This document shows positions 25,077-45,100 of a DNA stretch of 64,000 nt, piece after piece. The DNA is from Scatophagus argus (taxonomy: Eukaryota; Chordata; Actinopteri; Scatophagidae). Location of the stretch: NCBI RefSeq assembly GCF_020382885.2, contig NC_058515.1, positions 3,827,223 through 3,891,222 of the forward strand, read 5' to 3'. The notes below the pieces were generated by a model. That model did not search any database. It was not told the DNA's origin and saw only the letters and a program-made list of their open reading frames with translations. The number at the start of each line of letters is the position of its first letter. The first letter of the stretch is position 1. Position numbers and translations under genes: made by a program.

Positions 25077-26490
25077 CTACCCACAAACACACATGCAAAT
25101 ACACGTACATTTGCGCCAAAAGTCACCATTCCGGTTTGGTAAAAGCAATATGACAGTTATTTTCTCGTCTTTACTTGCTCTGTTTGGAGGAGAGGCAGCT
25201 GAAAAGCAGACACAGAAGGCCAGTTTAAACTGTGTCTAAATGACGCATGCTGTATATTATAAAAGGCTACTACACTAGATTGATGTCAAAACAAAAGGTG
25301 CCTCCTCCCATAGGAAAAAAAAACAAATTAATCCCTTAAATTAAACGGGATAATCAGAAATACCCGCAAAGATGACCGACTTAGAGAAACTATGCAGATT
25401 TCCATAACTTAAATCACAGGAATAAACCTATATGTCCACTTTTGTCAGGCTACATTTAATTGAAAAATACCTACATTTAATCAAGACATTCAGTGGTTAA
25501 GGATAATGAAACATCATCATCGACAAGCACCTCATAAATCAACAGTACATCACACTGTGTGTTTTCCTCTTCCATGATGGCATTACAGTCTTTTTTCTCC
25601 TTTATTGGTTACATGTTAAACAGGTTTTTAATCAGTCAGATCTGGGCTAACTGTGACACAGAATACATTTTTTTTAGACATAGATAAGTCTTTATGAGTT
25701 CATAAATAGTCAAACTATGGTCCGAAACTTATTTTTTTATGTCCTTTTGAGGTTGTTTACCTCATGACCGACCACTCCCTATAAAAACACAACATCTAGG
25801 AGACAGGGTTAGAATGACATATCAAGAGAGACAACTTTAGTTAATAAGCAAGTTAAATATTTAATAGCTTTTGTGTATGTATGACAGTTCCATGTGTCCT
25901 ACAGTTTGCATACAAAACTCTCCCACAGCCTGTGTTGCTTCTTTGATTCCTTTAAGGCTCTCTCTGCTGGGAGAAAAGAACCTGAGCGTGTTTGTGAGTA
26001 TGAACAGGCAAAGCCCTCACCATCACTGCCATCCTGTGGTGTCTACGAAACACTAGTCAGTATCTCTATGACAGTTTTGGAAGTTATTTTCAGTTCCTTT
26101 ATAAAGACCTTTCAAAAAAAAAAAAAGGAAAAAGAAAACGGTATTTGGATAGTCTGTAGCAGGTCGGCGCTAGTGAGCATGTAGGGACAGAAATAGTATT
26201 ACAAGTATTACAAAAATGCATCTGAAGCATCATACTTGTCAAAATATGTTTGCATAAAAATTAAATATGTGGAGTGGAGCAGTGGAAATATGTTATTTCA
26301 GAGTAAGCACTTTTAAAAACTGTGCATCTCAGGTTCATCTTCCCTGTTTTTGTTCCTTCAGAGAAGCTGAGCAAAAGGGAAACGAACGCTGGTGCACACA
26401 GTCTCACATTCCTAAAGTATAAGCAGGAGAATACATGCAACCTTTAAATACAAAAAAAAAAACATCCATCTTGGACTTTCGTTCATCACG
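24686..26490. other. Intergenic: nectin4 upstream region and fcer1g 3' UTR
   Basis: No coding exon was found. The left part is the nectin4 5' flank. It contains a CT-then-CA compound microsatellite (about 25029-25078), a common fish pattern. The right part holds the fcer1g 3' UTR; ATTAAA on the minus strand near 25860-25865 and AATAAA near 25600 are possible poly(A) signals. Confidence 0.55.
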
Positions 26491-29400
26491 TCACTTCTTC
26501 AAGCCAATAGTTTCATATGTGTCCTGGATGTGAGGAGTCAAACCCTGGGAGATAAACAGAGAAAAAGATAGATGAGCAATTTAACATTTAAGGAATCAGC
26601 AATCATCATCATTCTCAGAATGAGTACTTACCGTGTAGATTCCCTCTTCAGCAGTCTGTCAGGAGTGGAAAAGAGCAACATTAGATACAGTATAACTGTG
26701 AGGGAAGCCGTCACACACTGGACAAAAAGGCTAATGAAAGACGTCATGTCTCTCTAAGTAATTTTCTACAACGGGGTGCACATGTGATCTTGTGTAAAGA
26801 GGAAGGCAAAGGAGAAGCTGTTTGAGAAGTGATGCAAGCAATACAGCAAGAGACCATATCTCTGCACTTCAGAGTGTGTGTTTGTGCGTGTCACAGTAGC
26901 TTAGGCTGGGCGTCGTTTGTGGCCGGTCATAGGAAATAGCAGACCAAAAAAAGCCAAAGCGGTGAAAGAGCAGGTCAAAAGCCCTTGTAATGAAATGAAA
27001 CACTAACATGAAACGAACGAGCACGCATACCATGATCACTAATGAATAAACACGTACGTTGTTATTAAAGCTGCTATGTTTATTTGATTTTTCAATTTCT
27101 TTTAAAAAAAAAGTTCCATCTAAGTCAAGGGTGGCTCTTGGCAAATGAAAGCTCAATAATGAAAATAATAAAAAGAGAAAGAGCTGGTAGAGCTGACTGC
27201 TGTTTTTGTTGGTTTCAGGAAATAGAAACTTTTTCAATGCAGAGCCGTCATGATAAACTTGCGATGCAGACGCGGGGCTGCTGTTTGCCCACTGAGACTT
27301 GACCAGACTGGTGAGGTTACTTTTGCCTTTAAATTGTGTCTGTTTATTCTCTGACAATCCGGTTTGGGCTGTGGTGAATTTTACGAGTGTCTCTTCATAT
27401 CCCCCCACCCCACACGCATTTTAAACTACGTCAAGTCTTGTGTGTCCATTTGCTGTGTGTTTATTCTTACCTGCTTGGCCTCTGCTTTCCCAGCTGCAGC
27501 CTTCCTCGCATTGCAGATCTGTAGAAAAGAATTTGTGTAAGAGACCGAAAGAGAAACACAACCGTAATCTCACCATTCTTTTCTGTTTTTTAATTAATAA
27601 TAATATCACTCTACATTCACATTTTTTTCTTTCCTTTAACCACAGTACCCTCACTACATGCTAAGGATGTCAGGATTTAATGATAATGTGATATTTAAAA
27701 ATGAAATATTATGTTAGTAATAAACGTGATAATATTGTGTAAATAAAACAATCAAAACAAATGTCAGGCTTTGTGGACTTTTGTTTTGTTCGGTTCAAGA
27801 TGAATTTGACTCAGAGCATGTACATTTTACAAAATTCTGCTAGCATCAATATTGTGAATTCTTGTGGCCACGATAAATCCTGGACTGATATTCTGATATT
27901 GTGACAGCCCTGCTACGTTCTCTCCTTTGACAAATACGCAGCGTGTGAAAAATATGAAATTCATTCCTGTTTAAAATGATTCCATTATTTTTTAAAAAAT
28001 GCATGTTTTTTTTTTGTTTGTTTGTTTATTTTAATGGAGCATGCAAACCTTAATTCTACAGTAGAGTGCTGTCAGGATGATGCCGTACAAAAACAGGATA
28101 CCATCCAGCACGTAACAGATGTGTGGTTCTTCGAGAAGAGCTGAGGAGACACGGGAGAACACTTTGTTAAGGGCAAAACTATAACGACAGCACATCTTCA
28201 AGATTTGACAACACTGATTTAAAGGGATTGCATTAGAAAAGGACTGATGACACAGGAACAACATCATCATCAGCACTTCCTCCTCAGCCCCATTTCTGCT
28301 CCTCAGCTACGACGGGGGCTGCTTTGTCGTCATTTTAGTAACTAACGTTGTCACCATTTCAGATTGAGCAACAAACAGCAACAAGAGCTATGATATAAAA
28401 AAAAAGGAGCAAGTGTGCAGAGCAAACAATATTTTTATGCATGCATATGAAGAGGCAGAACTTCTGACCAGTAATGAGACATAAATAAGCACATACAGCA
28501 CTGAGCATGTTATAAAGTGCATGAGAGTATTCACTGTCATCTCACTGAAAATGCTTGTATGCATGCAGATGTTTAACACCATGTCACATTTCTCAAGAAA
28601 ATCCAGCAAATGATAGCGGATGAACGCTGAATCATCACAGATTAACAGTACATTGACGAGTCTCTCACTTTTAAGTGTGTGTGTGGGGGGGGGGTACATG
28701 AACTCAACCACGCAAACAAAGATGAAAAAGCTACCTTCTCCTGTAAGTCCCCTGCAGAAGCTGCGTCTTATTTGTGCTATCACACGTTTAACTACTCAAA
28801 GAAATGCGAATCAAACACGAGATGAAAAACTGAAATGTCTGCAGGCACGTGGTTTTACCCTGAGCTGCCAGGCCCGAACACTGGAGCTACAAGATCACAG
28901 CCAAAAGGGCTCTGATGGTAGCCACGACATGCTCGTCACACTAAAAGTAGAAATGGCTGAGGCCTTAATTAAAAACAAAAAATAAAATCATTTGAAATTT
29001 TGGGTTTTGCATGTCTGCTCGCGCATTAGGTTTAAAAAGTGAAAAAGTGCAAAGCAGCCACTTCTCACTGCAGCGCGTGATACTGAGTTCTGCGTGTAGA
29101 CTTTTAATAAACTCGAAAATCTAAAGAAAAAAAATAAAAAACCTAAACTTCAGTGCTTTTAGGTTCTTTTTGTCTTTTTCTTATCCTGCCTGGCGCACGC
29201 ATCATCGCATAAGGCTTTAATGCGTCTTTAACCTCATACAGGATGATTGTGATGCAGATATTACGAGCACAAACAGAAAAGCCCAGTGATATAGATTCAT
29301 ATTTTCACACGGATTTACATTTATATTTAATCTTTACATGAATAACTGAGCTCTGACTGTGTATACAGCGTACATTTTTAGAATACATCGGTTAGCAGTT

Positions 29401-32044
29401 ACTGAGCAGAAAATGTTTCTTTTCTGCAATATTCCAGAATTGTTTGAGAATGTTATACTTAGGTTTTTGTACTGTGCTGCACAGCAGTATCTCATTTTTG
29501 ACGCTTCAAATATTGAGACTGTGGATTTAAATATCCATACGTATTAAGTTATACATTTATACATTGTAATATAAATGTACAAATTGATGCTTCAGTTCTC
29601 AGATCATCGCGTAAAAAGGATCAAACTGCAAGTTAATGTTCACTTTATTAATGTGTGTTGTCCACTGCACGGTTCGTTTTCTTCTGCTTTAACACTGACT
29701 TCTTTAAAGTTATTTCCGTTTTATTTAAACTTCCAATGGGCAGGTTTCCACAAAGAAGGAAAACATTTAAAGGCAGTCCAATGCACAAAGCAGCAGGACG
29801 CTCAAGTTGGCTGGATGAAAACAGTGAGGTAAAGAAGATGACAAATTATAGAATGAAATATGATGACAGGAAGACACATTGGTTTCATATTTCAAAGGCA
29901 AAACTTGACATGACCTACTAAATTATTATATTTAAGAGAGAGTCATTTCACTGACTTATTTGAACCTTTAATTATTATTCTACAACTTTTCCTTCAGTTT
30001 TTTTTTTAATCAATACACACTTGCTTCTATCTGAACACATTTCAAGTTTATTTTTTTTTTTTTTCAGTGCGTCATTTAATTGACTTAATATAAATAAATA
30101 GTGAAAATGATTCTTGTGGCACTGTTCAGACTCCGGTTTACAAAGCGCTAAATTCAAAGCAGAGCATTGTCAACACCACTTTTCTTATTTGGAATTAAGT
30201 ATTTATGCGGTAAATATAACTAAAGACTTATGTTTGTTTTTCTTACATTAGGTACAGAGACTTCTCTGTATGATGAAATCCTCGCACAACAAACATCGTT
30301 TCTGGCCCGTCTGTTCCTTCTCTCTCTCTCTCTCTCTCTCTCTTCCTTCTCCATCGCCAATTCAAGGAAATGAAACTGTTTTCTGAACTCTGTGATCACA
30401 TGATTATTTTTCACATAGAGTATCACTTCCAAATAATGTTCCCTTTTCACACTAACTCCAATTTACTGGGTTTTATGATCTGAAAAATACCTGCTTGCTT
30501 TTGGTTTGTTGGTTATAGATGGCCAACTACTAAGTGAAAATGTTAGATACAGTTAGGAATTCCTCTTTTCGGCCCCACAGACACCCACAGAAGAGGTGTC
30601 TGTGTTATCTACTTGAACATCTCTGTTTCTACAGTGCACATGCAGCATGTGTTCACGGAAGCCAACCGAAATAGTTAATAATCTGAAGTGTGATTAATAT
30701 GTAGGAATGTGTGACAGCATTAAGAGCATTAAAGTGGATCTCAGTGCACTAAGAGCACTTTTTTTTCCCCTCACAAATCCAGACTCGTGTCAGACTGAAT
30801 TATGTGGTGTTAGAACGATTAAGATTGTGTTATTTGTAATGGTCGCTGTGTACGTGTGTACACGTTGCGACAGCATATAGGTATACTTTAAGGAAATAAA
30901 AGGGTTATTTTAAGGAAATATAACGGTTAGCAATCAGGTGAAGTGCATAGTTGCAGTCTAAACTGCTGGCTTTCTTTTTTTAATTTTTTTTTTTTTTTTT
31001 CAAAATGAGTTTTCTCTTTTAAAAAATTGTATGCATTAGTAACCTGTGACTTTAAGTTACTAGAAGTAGGCCAGTCCATTGTGATTTGACTGAGTGCACA
31101 AGACAATATTAACTGTTTAGGACAGTTATGACTCCAACATTTATGTTTACTGTTATTAATGATGTCGCAGTTATTCTCTCAATCAGCCGATTCAGAATAT
31201 GCTTTATGAAAGAGAAGGAAAAGGCAGATTTCAGATTTCCCTAAATCACAAGAATTGCCTTTCGTTGTGCGACCAACAACCTCAAAATCCAAACTATTTA
31301 GTCCCTTAAAATGTAAGACCATAAAAAGGAGGAAATCCCAAACGACTTAGTTATTTGTTATTTAAGAAGATGCAGTATTTACTCTACCGTTTTCTGGGTT
31401 TGTTAGACCACAGACATTTTTAACCATAAATATGTATACTTGACATTGAAACTTATTGAATCATCTTGTTAGTATATTTTTCTTAACGTAACATGCTGTT
31501 TAACTGCAAATTAAGATAGAACTGTTATATATATATAGTTTATCTTGTAGTCTCTATATACAGAGTGTATGTACATGTATATTAATAAATACAGAAACAC
31601 AAACAGGGTGTGTGAACTGGTATCACAAGTCTGACAGTTAAGAAAGTGGGCTTGCACACCAGCCTCAGTACTGCTTACCACAAGTCATGCGAGCACACAG
31701 GGTCAGCTTCTCTTTTCACAGGAACTCTAATGTGGTGACTACTTACCTATACTGCCTATGCTGAGGGGAATAAGGTCAGAAGTCAGGAAACTTCACCGTT
31801 ATTTTTTGTCTGGGTGCGTTTCACCAAAAAGGTATCCATTTAATGTTGTATCCGAATTAGGTTATTTCTTGTTCTTATTAATTATTTTTATTCAGTAATT
31901 CTGAAAGTTACTCATCCTTAGGACACAGAGAAATATCAAAACCTCATATTCCATCCCAATTTAACATCACAACTCACCAGCATTGCCAACACTCATCCAC
32001 AGAGGAAGCACCACCAGTAACGTACTCCTGTTCCACACAGCCAT
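26491..32044 (-). CDS. fcer1g: High-affinity Fc receptor gamma chain (ITAM adaptor)
   Basis: A small membrane adaptor that pairs with activating immune receptors and passes the signal to SYK through its ITAM. Five exons: 31978-32044, 28049-28140, 27471-27518, 26632-26655 (24 bases) and 26491-26544. Phases close to give 94 residues (human 86). Residues 1-22 form the signal peptide ([20 protein letters not shown]). A very short ectodomain carries the dimer-forming Cys in ICYVLDG, followed by the membrane Asp that contacts partner receptors. The helix [14 protein letters not shown] is followed by basic RIK. The ITAM is intact: YTGL, seven residues, then YETI. Ile replaces the usual second Leu, which the ITAM rule allows. 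The intron position after the first ITAM YT matches my recollection of mammals. The exon-2 donor AAG|GTTTGC is weak. ndufs2 ends about 570 bases upstream on the same strand, as in the human cluster. Confidence 0.94.
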
Positions 32045-32446
32045 GGCGACACAGGCTCAACACGGACGATTGGGCAGCATAAGCGACCAGCAAACACAAC
32101 GGATTATGGCTGGGTTTTTTTTCCTCTCTGCGTTCTGATAAAAACACTTGAATGTTACATACCTCACAGCCAAGAGGGGAAGTTGTGGTCTGAGCTCGAC
32201 GTCCATTTGTCTCTGATCTCATCAGACCACTCCCCTCTTTTGCCACCAAAACAGAGGAAGAGCTTACAATCAAAGGTTTTGGTCTCGAATGTCATGTTCA
32301 TTTCATGATTTTCTCTCATGTTTCAGACAAGTCAAGGAAATGAAGCATTTGAAAAAGACAAAGAGTTTCCGATCTTATAAATCACCTTATTCCAATGTGA
32401 CAGCAGAAAAACACACCTCACTACTTTGCTGTTCGGTCATAAAATA

Positions 32447-32452
32447 TTTATT
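32447..32452 (-). promoter_or_regulatory. Probable poly(A) signal of ndufs2
   Basis: AATAAA on the minus strand (TTTATT on the plus) lies about 160 bases past the ndufs2 stop and about 400 bases before the fcer1g start codon. It is the first canonical hexamer in the right place. It implies a short ndufs2 3' UTR and leaves room for an fcer1g promoter. Confidence 0.6.
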
Positions 32453-32613
32453 AGGTTTATTTGGACATTGTACATCACCGATTATGAGAAGAGTCATCTG
32501 TCATGTGCCTCACTACAGTGAATAGTGAACAGGAAGAGAACCTGACTAACAGACGTGGGGAGGAGAGAACAAATTCTCCTTCGTCATGGAACCTACACAT
32601 AAGCAGCATCGCG

Positions 32614-39622
<7,009 letters not shown>

Positions 39623-39631
<9 letters not shown>

Positions 39632-39666
39632 GTTGGCTGTCAGACAACCTCTGGCCAATGACGTAG
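39623..39666 (-). promoter_or_regulatory. ndufs2 proximal promoter motifs (YY1, CCAAT, CRE-like)
   Basis: On the minus strand the ndufs2 ATG lies in AACATGGCGGCC (39623-39634), a match to the YY1 core. About 25 bases upstream an inverted CCAAT box (CCAAT on the plus strand, 39655-39659) abuts a CRE-like TGACGTAG (39659-39666). No TATA box is present. This layout is usual for TATA-less promoters of nuclear mitochondrial genes, and it implies a very short 5' UTR. Motifs are seen; function is inferred. Confidence 0.5.
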
Positions 39667-42143
39667 GGGAATTTCTTTTCTTTTGTTGTTTTTATAGGCA
39701 CATTACGTGTTTTACGTCTGTGACTGCCACCTATCGGTACGATGTAACACACATCGCATGAAGTAGTCCTCTTTCTGCATACAGTAATGTTTTTATTTTT
39801 AAATCACCTTTAAATATCTTAAAAATTATTAATCTTATATTGTAACTATAGGAATAATAATGATATGATAATATTAATTTCTGTAACCTCTGACAGGTTA
39901 GTGGCAAAGTGGCAAAACAACAGAAACTAGAAAAAAACATTATTTGGTTGTTTCTTATTATTATTTTGCATTCTTATGATGCAGAGAAGCTTGAGGACTG
40001 AAGATAATACAATTATGCTCTAAATGTATATTTTAATAACCCCTATTCCTCTGTGTGTAAACAAAACAAAATTTAGCCTCCATAAGTTGAAATAAAGTCC
40101 ATTTTATCTGCTCAAAAACGACAAACTCAGATTTTTTTTATTTTTTTTTATAAAAAACAGTGCTTTTATTTATGTAATACTGTGGAAAAATAATTACATA
40201 CCATTTTTAAAAAATATTGAAGATAATGAAATAAAAAATGAGAGTTTGATAATGCTCGTTGTACATCTTTTGAACAGTTTTCTTTGCTACGAAGAACAGT
40301 ACAATAAGATAAACATTGGATTTTTCTAAATTCAAAGACACAATAATACAGGATACAGTCCTACCAGAGGTATAAAAGTACTGTAACAGGATTGTGAGAG
40401 AAATGATATGGACATATATTGAAACACACACTCGCACACTGAGACGGACAGACACGCGCCCACACACACACTGTGTACATACCAACATACATACAATGGC
40501 CGCACACGCACTTGAGTCGGGTGCTGCTTGTTTATAGTATGCTCCCCATACACACATAGCCATTCACAAATCTATACAAACACACTGTACAAATCAACGT
40601 GCGTGCAAAAGCCCACACGCTCCCTCTTGAACTCTCTCTTTCTCACATTCACAGCCCACACACTCACAGTCATACACTACTACATGTCAATATTGTGGAC
40701 AAGCCTTCATTGAACCTCTTCCATACATATTCTCCTCTGGCCATTTTGGCAGACAGATGATGAGAAATGATTCAAAATGTAAATGTATGACATGTTCCCC
40801 TATAAGGCCACTCAGTTCTAAACCCAACATCTGTGTTTTTCTTTCTGTCTGCACCAGGCTTGTAGTTAAGAGCTCAGAGAAAAAGGCTCCAGCCTACAAA
40901 AATGTCCGGGAATGACTAAAGGCCCCGAGCCTGGTTTTGTAAAGCAACAGTCACCAATAGAAGGAGCTTCTACTGCATATACATGGTCTAAGGTGAAGAA
41001 CAACATGAACACTTGGCACTAGGTTTTTACACTGATATACCCTTGTGATGTGAAATACGTCCTGAATTCAGGCATTGCTGTTGGCACAATTCTTCACTCT
41101 GTCTCTCAGTGGAACCACCCAGGGAAACTCCAAAGTTATGTGCGCTCACGTTCAAACTTTTGGTCCATACATACACATTACATGTTTTACATTGACAAAA
41201 ATAATTCTGTAATGTTAAAAAATAGAATACAAAGCTCTAGTCTGGTGTGCAAATAAAAAGAAGACATTACACAGATATAGATAAAGGACGTCTAAGCATG
41301 AATACTGTAGATGCAGTGCAAAATGATGACAACCCCCCCAACCCCGCCCCAGGCCCAACACACTCCCTCACGCCACCTAAAAGGGATGATGGCATGTAGC
41401 ACTGTACAGATGGGCAAGATGGGACACTATATATATATTTATATATATATATATATATATGTGTGTGCTCTATGATCATTAAATGAGACGATCATCTTCT
41501 TCAATGATGAAGCAAAGAAAATATTTTAAAAATGGCGGCCAGAAATGACTTCCACTGGTTGAGGTTTCTCCCTATCAGCGTGTACCATATTTGACAGTCA
41601 GTCAGTTTTGCCTTAAGACGTTCTCTCTCATCATTTACAAAGTCAATCATAGCAAAAGCTATGGGGCTCCAAAGATCTGCGAACTTTCGTCCTCTCTGTG
41701 GTTCTTGCTCTCTTCCCCAGTCTTGATTGTGACTTGCGCTGTCCGCTCTTTCAGAGCTCACATTTACAAACACATTGGGAGTGAGGGAATTCAAAATTGT
41801 GTGGAATTTCCCTTCCCTGTCTCACTAAAACTCATTTTTCCACTCGCCTCTTTTGCTCTCCCTGTGCCTCTGTGTTTCTCATACCCTCCCTGTCTCACGG
41901 GCACAGTCTTCTGACTCTGTGCATGGGTGTATGTGTATGTGTGTGCATGTGTGTTTGTGTGTGTGATGTTTTTGTGTTCTGTAATCGTGTTTGTGTCCAG
42001 CAGGGGCGTGTTGTATTAGTGTGTGAAAATGTGTTTGTGTAAATCTATGATTGTGTGTGTGTTTTTTTTTAGGTGTGACACTATTTATAAGATGCTTCCT
42101 CATGCTCTGCTAAGACTGTGAGGTGTTTATGTGTCTCTCTGTC
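39667..42143. other. Between ndufs2 and the kirrel1 stop codon: mostly kirrel1 3' UTR
   Basis: No coding exon is visible. Much of this is probably the kirrel1 3' UTR. The likeliest distal poly(A) signal on the minus strand is AATAAA at 40165-40170, about 2 kb after the stop, leaving only about 0.5 kb before the ndufs2 start. The stretch includes an AT dinucleotide run (41428-41460) and TG-rich tracts around 41925-42060. Confidence 0.5.
41428..41468. repeat. (AT)n-(GT)n compound microsatellite
   Basis: An AT dinucleotide run followed by four GT units lies in the probable kirrel1 3' UTR. Confidence 0.9.
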
Positions 42144-45100
42144 TCACACGTGAGTCTGCATCCTCTGTGTGTGTCGGCTGTGGGAATAGTCAGAGTGTTG
42201 CGAGGTGTAGGAGAAGCGAGTGGAGCTGCCGTACTTCCCTAGTCCAGTCTCTGATCCCGAAGGAGCAGGACCCCCGGGACCTACGCTGACACCAGGACTC
42301 CCCACCCCGGGTCCCACACCGGATCCTACCCCATACATTTCATAGGATGGGCCGGACTCCAGAGGGGCCAGGCTAGAAGGGGCAAAACCCATGCGGTAGG
42401 TCTGGTAATGCGAGGGATATCCATAGTTGTCATAGGCAAGCTGGGAAGTGGAGTCCAAGAGGCTGCAATCCCCTGGGAAGTCGCTGGCCACAGGAGCAGG
42501 GTTAGCTGGGGGCTGCTGGCTCTGGCCCCCACGGGTGAAGGTGTTGAACTGGGCGTAGCTGATGTGGGACAGTCTGGAGGGGGGTCGTGGATCGTAGCAG
42601 GCCTGTGGCCGGCCAGGGGAGGTGAGGGGGCCAGGGGGACCGGGGGCTCCACCGCTGGCCGTGGCTCCTGAGCCACCGGCACTGCTGCTAATGGACGCAG
42701 CGCCTCCTGGTGTTCCTGCAGGGGAGCGATAGTCAGAGTAGTGCATGGTGGAGCGGGAGGCAGGGCGGCCTTCATCGTGGGTGGAGGCTCGTACGTTGTA
42801 GTAGCCATTGGTGGGGTCCTGAAGATCGAGGCAGAGAAAATGAGCAACAGACAAAAACACAGTGCCAGTCTACAGATTTTTGAGGTCAAAATGGCTTTTA
42901 AACAATAACGTTGTGTTCCTTCCTGATCCCTAAAGATAAATTCTCTTTCTTGTAAGACCTGTTAATTAGGTATTCTGATTGGCCATTTTTGCAGAGAGCT
43001 TTAATCTCGTCTACTCCAGGACTCTCCAACAGGGTGGATCCCCACCAACATGCAACAACAATCCCGGATTCTCTGGGTGATGGAGGGATGCTCTCTCTGT
43101 TCACTACACCCCGCCGCTGAATGCTCTAATGTTGCTCTAATATTCTTTCTGACATCTCTTTGTCTCTTACATACTCATACTTCTCCCCCACCCAGCTCTG
43201 TTCCTCTGCTGTGGTGCTTCAGGCAGCAGGAGGCAAAAAAACAGTCTGGCTGAGGCTGTTGTCGGGGTGATCTAACCACCTCCTGGGGTGGATTCATGTC
43301 TGTGTTTCTTCAAAGTGATCCGCGGCAGCACTCCAGCTAGAAGGATGGTGTGTTTGCCCTCACAAAATATTCATGGGGGGGGGGGGCACTTCAGCAGAGC
43401 ATTTTGGCAGCTTTACGCGTAAAAATACATTCATCACCTTCAGCCCAACCCCATGGTGTCAAAGTGTATAAATGATTCACGCCAGCTGAATGGGCAGGGC
43501 CCTTCATCTTTTTCAAAATTTCTTTCCAATTTTAAGGTTTTCTCTATTTTGTCTTTAAATATCTTCAAGATGACTTTCTACATAACCAAAGAAGTGAGCT
43601 GCCACAGTCAGACTGACAGTGAAGGGCAGAGAGGACCAAAGGAGCTACAGCAATTAAAGAAAGACCTACATCCTACTTCCATATTCTCAAAGATACTAAC
43701 ACTTGGTTTAAAAGGCCGCCTATGAAAACACATCTCAAACATTGAACTGAATTATTGCTGCTGGTCCAAACGACAGCATTTTAAGTTTTTTTTTTTTTGG
43801 CTTGTTTGTTTTTGTTTGTTTTTTTACTTACAGCCAACAACATGTTGCCCTGAGGAAAAGAGAAAAAGCAGCTGACACCCAAAAAAAGCATCAGCACAAA
43901 CCTAACACAATGTAGAATGAAGAGGACAGAAAGAGGTCTAAATGTTCTTGAGGCTTCAGATGGCTGCAGTGAGAAGGGATTCTGAGGCAGAAAGGGAATG
44001 GTTTTAACCTGACTTTGGTTATATTGTAAGGCGGAGGTACTAAGTCATAGTTGCTAGATAATAGCACTTAGATAAACAGCAGCCCCTTTGGTTATGCTCT
44101 TATACATAAATAGATAATAGTTACTGCTTAAAAGACCTGATCGCAACTCTTAAATGAAAGGGCAATAGCAGCTGAAATCATTTAAATTTATTTACCAGCA
44201 GTGTAAAGGGAATGGGACTTGGTTGCTCAAATAGCTCAGCAGTTCAAATCCCTTTTCTTTGTCTTGAAGGTTCATAATGAAAATTTAAAAATGCTTTTTT
44301 TTTTTTTTAATAGTAGCGCAATATTTCAGGTCAGGTTGCACTATATAATGCCACTGAACTCTCAAAAAATATTATTATAATGGCGTTCCACTTGATTCTT
44401 ATTTCTGCCTGGTGGATACTGACATCACTTTCACCAGAGAAGAAACGCTGTATACATCACAGCATGAAAGTCATCACTCAGAGAAACCACGTCAGTAACG
44501 ATTAGGACATTTGCAGCCCTTCGAGGTATAATTAGAATGAAACCTTGCTCCAGAATGAACTCTGCAAGACCTCTCTCTGACTTTGGCATCAGTTTGTTAT
44601 CGCTGTTTTGTTGGCTGATTTTGTCGTAACATTCAGTATATCAGTGGTTTTATACCTATTTCTGAACCTGTGATTGAAACCCTACTCAGTACTTTGTAAT
44701 TTTCAAGGCTTTTAGTCAGAAAAAATCTAGTTTGTTTATATTTTGAAAAACAGTTTGCTTCCTGATTTGTTTCTGCCCGAGCTCACCTTCAGGTCGTACT
44801 CCTGACGGGTGTCCAGGGTGTCGCTGCGGAGGTCAGACTTGAGCTCTATGTCGTCTTTAAAAGGCTGATTGGAGGGAGAGAAGGACACAGAGGGGAGAAA
44901 CTAAAGCGTCAAATGACAAAACAAAACAAAAAGGAGGAGAGAAGGTGCCATAACAAAACAAGGAAGAGGGAAGGAGGCAACAGATTATGACAGGAAAAGA
45001 GAAAACGGAATTAAAAGTGTTAAAAGGAGCAAATACGGGAGGAGGGGGGAGCACAGAGATTGTTTGAAGTCAGAAGGTACATTGTGGCGTAGGGAGAGGT

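Noticed and set aside
42326-42889. 187-residue Pro-rich frame on the minus strand
   Set aside because: It is a shadow frame of the kirrel1 last exon (42144-42818).
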